A DNA stretch of 64,000 nt from Bradyrhizobium sp. CCGUVB4N (lineage in GTDB: Bacteria; Pseudomonadota; Alphaproteobacteria; Rhizobiales; Xanthobacteraceae): assembly GCF_024199945.1 (NCBI RefSeq), contig NZ_JANADP010000001.1, forward strand, positions 7,378,001-7,442,000. The letters run 5' to 3'. Made by a program: the position numbers and the translations under genes. The notes under the pieces are model-generated. The model searched no databases and had not been told where the DNA came from. It was given only the letters and a program-made list of their open reading frames with translations. Below, piece by piece: positions 25,663 through 33,852 of this stretch (positions are counted from its first letter, which is position 1; every line of letters begins with the position of its first letter).

Positions 25663-25748
25663 GTAGGATGGGTAGAGCGAAGCGAAACCCATCGCTGTTC
25701 GTCCTCGCGGAGCCATGATGGGTTTCGCAAGTGCTCTACCCATCCTAC
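25663..25748. repeat. 86-bp dispersed palindromic repeat, family A, copy 1
   Basis: Begins GTAGGATGGGTAGAGCG and ends GCTCTACCCATCCTAC, with inner arms CGAAACCCATC / GATGGGTTTCG, so it can fold into a long hairpin. A second 86-bp copy in opposite orientation is at 55525-55610. Both lie just after a plus-strand gene. The sequence looks like a REP-type element common in Bradyrhizobium (from memory). Confidence 0.85.
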
Positions 25749-26450
25749 TGCCCCTTCAACTGCAGACACACCTTCGCACCCTCGCGGCTTAATTCGCCCG
25801 AGCTTTGCCTGGTCTCGCCACCCTCTTGTCCAAGAGGGCGCAGGGAAGGCCGGGTGCTGACCTCGCACCCGCGGTCCGCTGCGCGAAAATGTAGCGCAGA
25901 GAAAACCGCACAGCAGCATACAGGTGGTGCCAATCACTCGGCCTTCCCTGCGCGATGGGTTGACGGCTTATGCCGTGCTCTCCCGGGAGCCGAATTCCTT
26001 CTGGCCTCCCTCGCCCCGCGAATTGGCGATGTGGTTGATCCGGTTGGACGCTCCACACCTCCGCGACAGGCTTGACCGTAGCGACGACGGCCAGGACCAC
26101 ACGGTTTTGCCGTACGCGCGTTCGCCTGTCGCCACAGGGTTTTCCTGCGCTGTCGACGTTGCAGGAAAAATGTTGGCGAGACGAACCTGACAGCGCCGCT
26201 CATCCACGCGCGGTTTCGGGCTCACAGGGACTACCCGCGCTGCCCGCACCTCTCGCGCCGACGCTGCCGCGTCCACCGCAAGCCCGGCTCGCAATCAGTG
26301 ACGACGTACGATCGCCCCTCCAGGATGAGCCGGGATGGGCGACACATACGCCATTTCCGAATTTCGGTAAAGTGGAATATTTTCGCCGGCGCCGATTGAC
26401 AGCCCTCGCAGGTGTTTTGCCCGTCGGGCGCCGGTGACCTAAGCGCGCCG
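25749..26450. repeat. Repeat-rich non-coding block
   Basis: About 700 bp without a believable gene. Conceptual translations (for example from 25731 or 26072) are Arg/Pro/Ala/Ser-rich without a domain. The text resembles blocks I recall as scattered in many copies in Bradyrhizobium genomes and often mis-annotated as hypothetical proteins. The stretch 26345-26380, AT-rich with TTTCCGAATTTCGG, also looks like part of such a block. Multiplicity cannot be shown from one window. Confidence 0.45.
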
Positions 26451-27515
26451 TTACTGCGCGCCCGATCCGCCCTGCACGATCTTCTCGTTCAGCTTCTGGT
26501 CGACGGTGTCGACCGTACGGTCGATCTCGGCATTGGGCGCGCCGATCTGATGCGAGATCAGCTTCACCAGAAGATCGACGCGCTCGATGAAGGGCGCGCC
26601 GCCGGCCACCGCCCGCGCCGCCGACGACGGCTTGAGCAGGCTTTCGGCCGCCTTGGCGTATTTCGCAAACGGCACCTGGTCCTGCGGATCGGCACCGAGG
26701 CGGCGGGCGATGGCGTCGACATGGTCGTAGATCGTCTGCGAGCGCGCGAGGTCGCCATGCACGGCGTCGCGGATCGACTGCGGCTCGTTTGGCGTGATGC
26801 AGCGGTAGTTGCCGGTGAGCAGCATCGACCACTTGGCCAGCGGCACGAACAGCGACTCGAACACTTTCAGCTTCACCGGCACGTCATGGCCGTCGAGCGT
26901 CACTGCATCGATGTCGGCCTCGAGTTCGCGCAGCACCTTGTTGTGCTTGTCGTCGGCAAAGGCCGAGGCCTTGAAGTTCGTGGGCAGGCCGACATGCAGC
27001 ACGTTGGCCGCTTCCTCCGGCGGACGGAAGGCCTGCGGATCGGGCGAACACAGCGTCACCAACCCCGGCTCGAAGCGTTCCCATACCTGCGCATTGGTGT
27101 AGGCCTCCTCGAGATCCATGTCGGCGAGCGCCGGAATGCGCTTGAGATAAGGCAGCGGCGGCATGTTCATGATCGACAGGCACGGAAGCTTCGCCGCGGC
27201 GATCTTGACCATCAGCATGCGGACCGTGTGGTTGGTGTATTGCGGCTCCTGCATCGCCAGGCCGACAAGGTCGTAGCGGGAGACGTCGACATTCTGCGGC
27301 GTCACCGCGTCGAGCTTGCCGGGCAGGTCGCGCGAGAAGATCGCGCGGTGCACCGCCTCGTCGCGCAGCTTGATGCGCACCTCGGTACCGTCGCGGTTGA
27401 TCAGTTCCGCAGTCTTGGCACGGCAGACCAGGGTCACGTTGTGCCCGGCCATCAAGAGCTTGGTACCCAGCAGGGAGCCGTAGGAAGCACCCAGAATCAG
27501 AACGTTACGCGCCAT
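26451..27515 (-). CDS. Ketopantoate reductase (ApbA/PanE)-family protein
   Basis: NAD(P)-dependent reductase-like protein, 354 aa. The N-terminal Rossmann fold begins NVLILGASYGSLLGTKLLMA, where the usual GxGxxG reads GASYGS. Then AGHNVTLVCRAKTAELINRD matches the family pattern. The C-terminal helical domain is less typical, so a true PanE reaction (ketopantoate to pantoate) is not assured; an opine-dehydrogenase-like relative is possible. Start ATG 27515 has GAGGGG eight bases upstream; the frame extends further but without coding character. Confidence 0.75.
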   Translation of the reverse strand: MARNVLILGASYGSLLGTKLLMAGHNVTLVCRAKTAELINRDGTEVRIKLRDEAVHRAIFSRDLPGKLDAVTPQNVDVSRYDLVGLAMQEPQYTNHTVRMLMVKIAAAKLPCLSIMNMPPLPYLKRIPALADMDLEEAYTNAQVWERFEPGLVTLCSPDPQAFRPPEEAANVLHVGLPTNFKASAFADDKHNKVLRELEADIDAVTLDGHDVPVKLKVFESLFVPLAKWSMLLTGNYRCITPNEPQSIRDAVHGDLARSQTIYDHVDAIARRLGADPQDQVPFAKYAKAAESLLKPSSAARAVAGGAPFIERVDLLVKLISHQIGAPNAEIDRTVDTVDQKLNEKIVQGGSGAQ

Positions 27516-27784
27516 GTTCGTCCCCTCGATATCTTGTGTGATTTTTTGAGCCCCGGCCGTTGCCCGCGGGTGCGTTGCAGCATCTAAGGCAAACTGGCCG
27601 GGAATGGCAACTGGGATAATGCATACAAGGATGCGCCGGATATTCCGCCTCGTGGACGGAACCACCAACTTGGTTGTCGACGCGATTGCGATTTTACCGA
27701 ATTCCGGCGTCATCGCGGACCTCGCCCGCGGAACGGCCCGCAGTTCTACGGCTTTCGAATCCCAGTTGAAAATCCACCGTGGGC

Positions 27785-27807
27785 AACACGGCGCGATTCG
27801 CCGTGTT
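27785..27807. repeat. 9-bp inverted repeat before the HerA-like gene
   Basis: AACACGGCG and CGCCGTGTT around a 5-base loop, 65 bp upstream of the ATG at 27872. It could be an operator or a leader hairpin. The rest of 27516-27871 shows only divergent promoter space. Confidence 0.4.
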
Positions 27808-27871
27808 TCGCTCGACGCATCCCGATCCGATTGATAAGCCCCTGTCCGCGAATGGAAGGGCCTGAGTCGGG

Positions 27872-29383
27872 ATGACGGTTGCGATCGAGATGGGGTTGAC
27901 CACGGCGGGCGCCGCGGCGGCCATGGACCTCGAGGAACTCTTGGCGACCCGCCTCCTGGTGCAGGGCAATTCCGGCTCCGGCAAGTCGCATCTGTTGCGG
28001 CGCCTGCTCGAGCAGAGCGCGCCATGGGTGCAGCAGACGATCATCGATCCCGAAGGCGATTTCGTCACGTTGGCCGAGCGCTTCGGCCACCTGGTGATCG
28101 AGGCCGAGGATCACACCGAGCGCGGCCTTCAGGTTGCCGGTGAACGCGCCCGGCTGCATCGGGTCTCGACCGTGCTCAATCTCGAAGGGCTGGACGCCGA
28201 GAACCAGATGCGGCGCGCGGCCGCGTTCCTCGGCGGCTTGTTCGACGTGGAGCGCGACCATTGGTACCCGATGCTGGTGGTGGTCGACGAGGCGCAGCTG
28301 TTTGCACCGGCGGTCGCCGGCGAGGTGTCGGACGAGGCGCGAAAACTCTCGCTCAGCGCCATGACCAATCTGATGTGCCGCGGCCGCAAGCGCGGGCTCG
28401 CCGGCATCATCGCGACGCAACGTTTGGCAAAGCTCGCCAAGAACGTCGCGGCCGAAGCCTCGAACTTCCTGATGGGCCGCACCTTCCTCGACATCGACAT
28501 GGCGCGCGCGGCCGATCTGCTCGGCATGGAGCGGCGGCAGGCGGAAGCCTTTCGCGATCTCGAGCGCGGGCAGTTCATGGCGCTCGGACCTGCGCTGTCG
28601 CGGCGTCCGTTGCGGCTGAACATCGGCCCGACCGACACCTCCCCACGCAATTCGACGCCGCGGCTGATGCCGCTGCCCGAAGCGACGCTGGAGGATGCCC
28701 GCGCCGTGATCCTGGCCGCACCGCCGCCGGATGCCAGCCGGCCGCAGCGCCGGCCTGCACCTGACCTGCTCGAGCAGCTCCGTGCCGCCAAGGCCGCGGC
28801 GCCCGAGGTCAGCCCCGACGTGGTCGAGGAACCGGTCAGCGCCGAAGAGCTCGCGGAACGGCGCGAGCGCGTGGATCGGACGCTGCGCGCCGTGCTGGCC
28901 GCGCCCGATGCCGGCTTCCGCGCCATCGGCGTGCTCTATCAGGAATTCGTGGTCCGCTGCCGCATCGAAGGCCTCGGCGCGTCGGTGCCTGACCTGACCG
29001 AATTCCGCCGCATGCTGACGCATGCACGCGCAGGCCTGGGCACTGAGATCGCCGATGACGACGCCTGGCAGGAGGTGACGTTGCGCGCCTCGATCCTGCC
29101 TGACGACATGCAGGGCGTGTTCATGATGATCGCGCGCGCCGCCAAGGAAGGCTGGCCCTGCCCCGGCGACGCCGCGATCGCACGCGCTTACGGCTCACAT
29201 TCGCTGCGCCGGGCCCAGCGCCTGCTCGGCTATATGGAGGAGCAGGGCCTGATCGTCGTCCAACTCGACGGCGGCGGACGCAGGTTCGTGACGCTGGTCG
29301 AGCTCGCGTGGGCGACGGCGCCGGGTGATCCGAATGGCGACGATCAGCCGGCCGAGCAGATGCCGAGCGCTGCGTCGGCTTGA
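27872..29383 (+). CDS. HerA-like (DUF87) ATPase
   Basis: P-loop ATPase of the HerA/FtsK superfamily, 503 aa. Walker A is VQGNSGSGKSHLLRRL at about residue 31, followed by TIIDPEGDFVTLAERFGHL. Walker B is MLVVVDEAQLFAP, and an arginine-finger-like segment is LMCRGRKRGLAGIIATQRLA. The C-terminal 200 residues are an Ala/Arg/Glu-rich linker and a winged-helix-like end (RRAQRLLGYMEEQGLIVVQL). HerA normally pairs with a NurA nuclease; none is next to it. Function unknown; DNA translocation or pumping is inferred from family. Confidence 0.75.
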   Translation: MTVAIEMGLTTAGAAAAMDLEELLATRLLVQGNSGSGKSHLLRRLLEQSAPWVQQTIIDPEGDFVTLAERFGHLVIEAEDHTERGLQVAGERARLHRVSTVLNLEGLDAENQMRRAAAFLGGLFDVERDHWYPMLVVVDEAQLFAPAVAGEVSDEARKLSLSAMTNLMCRGRKRGLAGIIATQRLAKLAKNVAAEASNFLMGRTFLDIDMARAADLLGMERRQAEAFRDLERGQFMALGPALSRRPLRLNIGPTDTSPRNSTPRLMPLPEATLEDARAVILAAPPPDASRPQRRPAPDLLEQLRAAKAAAPEVSPDVVEEPVSAEELAERRERVDRTLRAVLAAPDAGFRAIGVLYQEFVVRCRIEGLGASVPDLTEFRRMLTHARAGLGTEIADDDAWQEVTLRASILPDDMQGVFMMIARAAKEGWPCPGDAAIARAYGSHSLRRAQRLLGYMEEQGLIVVQLDGGGRRFVTLVELAWATAPGDPNGDDQPAEQMPSAASA

Positions 29384-29408
29384 TTGCTACCGCGAAGAAG
29401 GTGCGCTC

Positions 29409-29498
29409 CCTCTCCCGCTTGCGGGAGGGAGCGGAGAGGGTGTCTCCGCAACGGGACAATCCCCAGGGGAGAGAACCCTCACCCGCAAGCGGGAGAGG
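29409..29498. repeat. Palindromic repeat, family B, between convergent genes
   Basis: Two perfect 17-bp arms, CCTCTCCCGCTTGCGGG and CCCGCAAGCGGGAGAGG, enclose 56 bp; each arm is itself a small hairpin. It sits between the ends of the HerA-like gene and the TonB receptor gene, so it may act as a two-way terminator. Confidence 0.75.
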
Positions 29499-29515
29499 TT
29501 TTCGGACCCGCTGCG

Positions 29516-31831
29516 CTAGAACGCCCCGGCCACCGTCACGCGAAATGTCAGCGGCTCGACCGGGTGCAGCACGTAGTCCATCACGCCGTTCTGGCAGACC
29601 GCGGCCGGCGCGACGCCGCCGGTACAGAGATTATAGAGCGTGTCGGTCTTGAGCAGCGAACCATAGGCGTAGGTGATCTGGTTTGCCTGCGTGTTGAAGA
29701 GATTGAGCACGTCGAGCTGGATGCGCCAGCCGTTGTCGGCGCGATAACCCACGCGACCGTTGAAGATGCCGGTCGCTGACGAGCGGAAAGCATTGTCCTC
29801 CGTCAATGGACTCGCCGCCAGATAGCGCCAGCGCACACCCCCGAACCAGCCGGTCTTCTCGCCGAGCGTGATGCCGGCGGAGGCCACCATCGGCGGCGCA
29901 TTCGGAATGTAATTTCCGGGCGCGTTGCCAATCTGCGCCTCGGGATCGCCGGCGAGCGAGGCGTAGACGTCCGCCTGATCGAAATCATAGCCGCGGAAGC
30001 GCGCATGCGTCATGGCGAGATCGGCATCGATGTCGATCCAGGAGCGCGGGCGATAGTGGTTGGTCCACTCAAAACCGTAGCGGCGGCTGGCGCGGGTCGC
30101 CTCGGTGTCGCCGGCGTCGCCCGAGAACAGGATCTCGGAATCCTGGTCGAGGATGAAGACGCTGAACGAGGAATCGAGGCCGGGAATGATCCTGGTGCGG
30201 ACGCCAACCTCGGCGCCGCGGGTGCGCACCAAAAGCGGCGATGGCGAGAGTCTTGTGGTGGGATCGCTCGGATCTTCCGTCGTGGTCGCGCCGCGCGCGT
30301 CGTTGGAGTGCATGCCGTAGCCGGCGCCGAGGAAGAATTCGGTCTGATTGAAAGGACCCAACACCATCCTGAATTTCGGGCTGCCGAGCGAGGCATCGAC
30401 ATGACCGGAATTGCTGGAGTTGAACAGCGAGGTGACGTCAGCGCTGTAGTAATCGCCGCGCCAGCCGACCGTCGTCCGGAGCCAGTCGGTCCAGCGCACG
30501 GTGTTCTCGGCGTAGATGCCGACGCTGCCCTCGCCGACCTTGTCGCTGCGCACGCTCGACAGGAAGCTTCGCTGGAACGTGTTGGAGAGCGCGAGATCGA
30601 TCGAATCGTAGCGCGATTGCAAGCCGAAGGTGGTTTGCATCGGCAGCCCAGCGAACGAGCCGTTCAGCGTGCGCGAAATATTCGCGCCGGCCATCAGGCG
30701 GTCGTCGTGCTGGTGAAACTGGTCACCGAACACGGGATCGGTCAGGAAGTAGGTGAAATTGTTGAAGAGGTCGAGCTGGCTCTTCACGACATAGGCATTG
30801 GCCTTCCAGGAGCCTGTATCGTCGCTCTGCGCGACGCGGCCTGACAGCGCAAAGCGGTTGGTGTTGCCGCCGTCGCTTGGGTCCTCCGCGCCGAAGCGGT
30901 CGAGGAAACCGCTGGTGATCGCGCGCTGCGGCACCTGGTCTGTGGAATTCCATTTGTTGGCATAGGCCATGCCGGTGACGGAGACGCCGTCGGTCGACGT
31001 GCCCTGGCTGTAGCGGACGAGGCCGTTGAGCTTCTTCACATCGTCCGGATTCATCCACGGGCCGTTATAGGTGCCAAGCTCGCCGGCCACGAGCAGCGAG
31101 CCGTCGCCGACCTTCGCCGAGTCCATGCCGAGCAGGCGGCGATAGCCAAAGCTGCCGACGGTCACCTGCGCAAGGCCCTGTTCGGTGCGGTCGATCAGGC
31201 CGATATGGATGCTGCCGACGGAGGCGAAATCGCCCTCGTCGGCGAAATATGGCCCTTTGCGCACGTCCATCGCGCCGATGGTCTCGGGGATCAGCCAATT
31301 CAGATCGGCATAACCCTGGCCATGCGCGTGGGTGCGCATGTTGACGGGGACGTCGTCGACATAAATCGCAAGATCGGTGCCATGATCGAGATTATAGCCG
31401 CGCAGAAAATACTGGTTGGCTTTGCCCTCGCCGGAATGCTGCGTGACGATCAGCCCCGGCACGGCCTCGAGGGCTTCGCCCGGCCGTGTGAAGATGCGTG
31501 CGTTGATCGCCTCTCCCGAGAAGGTCATCTCGCTCGCCATGCTCGGCGCACTTTTGGCGCCGGAGGCGACGCCAGCGTTCCCTCCTGCCGGAGCCGGCGC
31601 CGGCTGGGCGACCACAGAGCGCGTCGTTGCCACGGGCCTGACGGCGCGCCGCGCTGCGGACGGCTTCTTGTGATGCTGCGCCGCGCCGCCGCTGACCTCA
31701 ACGGGCGGCAGCTCACGCGGAGTGGTGCTGCTCTGCGCGAAGGCCTTGCCGGGATCAGCGATCAGAACGAAAGCCGGAAGCGCAGCGAGAGCGACGCAGC
31801 GGCAGCCTGGCTCAGGCCGCCTCGGTCGCAT
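29516..31831 (-). CDS. TonB-dependent outer-membrane receptor, probably for nickel or cobalt
   Basis: Outer-membrane beta-barrel importer, 771 aa from ATG 31831 (GAGGGG just upstream). Signal peptide: VALAALPAFVLIADPGKAFA. The plug domain (about 95-210) has RPGEALEAVPGLIVTQHSGE, NQYFLRGYNLDHGTD and YVDDVPVNMRTHAHGQGYAD. The barrel ends with the usual terminal Phe (FRVTVAGAF). The start lies within the last codons of the NiCoT gene, so the two are one operon behind a NikR-like box. Substrate is inferred from this context; a metallophore or heme receptor is the alternative. Confidence 0.85.
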   Translation of the reverse strand: MRPRRPEPGCRCVALAALPAFVLIADPGKAFAQSSTTPRELPPVEVSGGAAQHHKKPSAARRAVRPVATTRSVVAQPAPAPAGGNAGVASGAKSAPSMASEMTFSGEAINARIFTRPGEALEAVPGLIVTQHSGEGKANQYFLRGYNLDHGTDLAIYVDDVPVNMRTHAHGQGYADLNWLIPETIGAMDVRKGPYFADEGDFASVGSIHIGLIDRTEQGLAQVTVGSFGYRRLLGMDSAKVGDGSLLVAGELGTYNGPWMNPDDVKKLNGLVRYSQGTSTDGVSVTGMAYANKWNSTDQVPQRAITSGFLDRFGAEDPSDGGNTNRFALSGRVAQSDDTGSWKANAYVVKSQLDLFNNFTYFLTDPVFGDQFHQHDDRLMAGANISRTLNGSFAGLPMQTTFGLQSRYDSIDLALSNTFQRSFLSSVRSDKVGEGSVGIYAENTVRWTDWLRTTVGWRGDYYSADVTSLFNSSNSGHVDASLGSPKFRMVLGPFNQTEFFLGAGYGMHSNDARGATTTEDPSDPTTRLSPSPLLVRTRGAEVGVRTRIIPGLDSSFSVFILDQDSEILFSGDAGDTEATRASRRYGFEWTNHYRPRSWIDIDADLAMTHARFRGYDFDQADVYASLAGDPEAQIGNAPGNYIPNAPPMVASAGITLGEKTGWFGGVRWRYLAASPLTEDNAFRSSATGIFNGRVGYRADNGWRIQLDVLNLFNTQANQITYAYGSLLKTDTLYNLCTGGVAPAAVCQNGVMDYVLHPVEPLTFRVTVAGAF

Positions 31832-32879
31832 CGGCCCCTCGGAGCACTTGCGTGCGCGGGCCATCCGCAAACATGCGGCGGTAGAGCACGACCGAGACAA
31901 GCCATGCGATCGCAAACAATGCGATCACTGCGAAGCCAACATTGGCGAGCGACTCGTTCAGAGTATCGACAAGCGCCCATACGCCACCGGACAGGCCAAG
32001 CCGGTCACTGATCAGGCCAAGCGCCTCGATGCCGCCGATGAACAGCGCGACCGCGACAGAGGCGCCGGTGATCGTGAGATTGTACCAGAGCTTGCGCATG
32101 GGATCGACGAAGGCCCAGCGATAGGCGCTCACCATCAGCGCGGAATCCGCGGTATCGACCAGCGCCATGCCTGACGCGAACAGCGCGGGGAAGACCAGGA
32201 TATCGGCGAGCGAGGCACCGCGCGCGGCCTCGGTGGCGGAGATGCTGAGCAGCCCGATCTCGGTCGCGGTGTCGAAGCCGAGACCGAACAGGAGGCCGAG
32301 CGGAAACATGTGCCACGGTTTCGTCACCAGGCGAAACATCGGGCCGAGCAGCCGCGCGAGAAATCCGCGGTTGGCGAGCAGCGCCTCCAAGCCGGCGGCG
32401 TCGTGAACGCCCTGCTCGCGCGCGGCGCGGAACGTCCGCCAGAGGCCGGCGAAGATGACGAGATTGATGGCGGCGATCAGCAGCAGGAACAACGCCGACA
32501 CGGAGGTGCCGATGAAGCCGCCGATCTCCCGGAGCAGGCTGTCGCCGCCGAGGCTGACCACGCCGAGCGCGAGCAGCATAGTCGCAACCACGACCACGGT
32601 AGAGTGGCCGAGCGCGAAATAGAGGCCGACGCTGCGCGGCGTATCACCCGCCTGCATCAGCTTGCGCACGACATTGTCGATGGCGGCGATGTGGTCGGCG
32701 TCGACGGCGTGGCGCAAGCCGAACACCCAGGCGAGCAACGCTGTCGCCATCACCGCCGGCCGGTCGCCGAACGCCGCGAAGGCCCAGGCCCATGCAGCGA
32801 TGTTGGCGGCGATCAGCCCGCCGAACAGCAGCACCATTCCGGGCTCGACCGCCCGCACAGACCTCGTCACGAAACTCAT
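31812..32879 (-). CDS. Nickel/cobalt permease of the NiCoT (HoxN/HupN/NixA) family
   Basis: Cytoplasmic-membrane Ni2+/Co2+ importer, 355 aa, eight predicted membrane segments. It has the family signature HX4DH in FGLRHAVDADHIAAIDN and the second signature GLGFDTATEIGLL. The preceding helix and the RHAVDADH loop form the metal path in characterised members. It feeds nickel for urease or hydrogenase, neither in the window. A NikR-type operator lies 28-55 bp upstream of the start. Confidence 0.95.
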   Translation of the reverse strand: MSFVTRSVRAVEPGMVLLFGGLIAANIAAWAWAFAAFGDRPAVMATALLAWVFGLRHAVDADHIAAIDNVVRKLMQAGDTPRSVGLYFALGHSTVVVVATMLLALGVVSLGGDSLLREIGGFIGTSVSALFLLLIAAINLVIFAGLWRTFRAAREQGVHDAAGLEALLANRGFLARLLGPMFRLVTKPWHMFPLGLLFGLGFDTATEIGLLSISATEAARGASLADILVFPALFASGMALVDTADSALMVSAYRWAFVDPMRKLWYNLTITGASVAVALFIGGIEALGLISDRLGLSGGVWALVDTLNESLANVGFAVIALFAIAWLVSVVLYRRMFADGPRTQVLRGADATEAA

Positions 32880-32906
32880 TCTGCCGCGCGCCTCGTTGCG
32901 TCAACG

Positions 32907-32934
32907 ATATGATGATTCCATAGAATGATCATAC
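32907..32934. promoter_or_regulatory. NikR operator
   Basis: ATATGA-N16-TCATAC, one base off the known NikR consensus GTATGA-N16-TCATAC, with exact spacing. It is placed where it would block the promoter of the NiCoT-TonB operon. Nickel-loaded NikR should repress. Confidence 0.75.
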
Positions 32935-32992
32935 TGACCAGTGCAATCCCGGAAGGGAGGCACAGTTTTGCGGCAGTGCTCGCGGCCATCCT

Positions 32993-33091
32993 TCGAGACG
33001 CCCGCTGCGCGGGCTCCTCAGGATGAGGCCCTGGCCCGCGGCGAAATGTCAGCCCCTCATGGTGAGGAGCCCGCGCAAGCGGGCGTCTCGA
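32993..33091. repeat. Palindromic repeat, family C
   Basis: Left arm starts TCGAGACGCCCGC and right arm ends GCGGGCGTCTCGA; the arms continue through GGGCTCCTCA / TGAGGAGCCC to about 36 bp each. It sits between the livF stop (33112) and the nickel operator. It resembles a repeat widespread in Bradyrhizobium and Rhodopseudomonas (from memory). Confidence 0.75.
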
Positions 33092-33111
33092 ACCATAAGG
33101 CCGAGATCCCG

Positions 33112-33852
33112 CTACGCCGCCTCGGACCCACCGAGATAGGCATCCCGCACGCGGGGATCGTCTTTCAGCGTGCGCGCAGAGCCTGACAGCACGATCTTGC
33201 CGGTCTGCAGCACATAGGCCTCGTGCGCGATCTCGAGCGCGAGGCTGGCGTTCTGCTCGACCATGAAGACCGAGACGCCCTCCTGGTTGATGGTGCGGAT
33301 CAGCTCCAGCACGCGGTCGACATAGAGCGGAGACAGACCCATGGTCGGCTCGTCCATCACGATCATCCTGGGGCGGCTCATCAGCGCGCGCGCCATCGCG
33401 ACCATCTGCTGCTCGCCGCCTGACAAGGAGCCTGCCCGCTGCGACAGCCGCTGGCCAAGCTTTGGAAACAGCGTCAGCACCTTGTCGAGATCCTGCGCCA
33501 CCGCATCGCGATCGTTGCGCACGAAGGCGCCCATCAGGATGTTTTCGCGGACGCTCATGTCAGCGAACAGCCGCCGCGCCTCCGGCACCGAGGCGATGCC
33601 GCGGCGGACGATCTGCGGCGTGGTGAGCCCGATCAGCGAAGCGCCGTCGAACGTGACCTCGCCCGAGCGCGGCTTTACCAGGCCGAGGATGATCTTCATC
33701 GTCGTCGATTTGCCGCTGGCATTGCCGCCGAGCAGGCAGACGATATGACCTCGGCCGACCGTGATGGACAGGTCGAAATGCACCTGCGCCTGGCCGTAGA
33801 ACGTGTTGACGTTGGTCAGCGCCAGCAGCGGTTCGGGTGCGCCCGTGGTCAT
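33112..33852 (-). CDS. livF: Branched-chain-type ABC transporter ATPase LivF
   Basis: Second ATP-binding subunit, 246 aa. Walker A is LLGGNASGKSTTMK, signature SLSGGEQQMVAMARALM, Walker B RMIVMDEPTMGLSP. Length and the SVFMVEQNASLALEIAHEAY end are typical of LivF. Start overlaps livG by 4 bp. Last gene of the operon that begins with the SBP, or possibly with the MetQ-like gene. Confidence 0.93.
   Translation of the reverse strand: MTTGAPEPLLALTNVNTFYGQAQVHFDLSITVGRGHIVCLLGGNASGKSTTMKIILGLVKPRSGEVTFDGASLIGLTTPQIVRRGIASVPEARRLFADMSVRENILMGAFVRNDRDAVAQDLDKVLTLFPKLGQRLSQRAGSLSGGEQQMVAMARALMSRPRMIVMDEPTMGLSPLYVDRVLELIRTINQEGVSVFMVEQNASLALEIAHEAYVLQTGKIVLSGSARTLKDDPRVRDAYLGGSEAA

Noticed and set aside
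27604..27834. 76-codon plus-strand frame upstream of the HerA-like gene
   Set aside because: No ribosome site or motif; lies in the divergent promoter space of two clear genes.
29384..29515. tRNA or structured ncRNA between convergent genes
   Set aside because: The structure is fully explained by the two 17-bp arms of a palindromic repeat.
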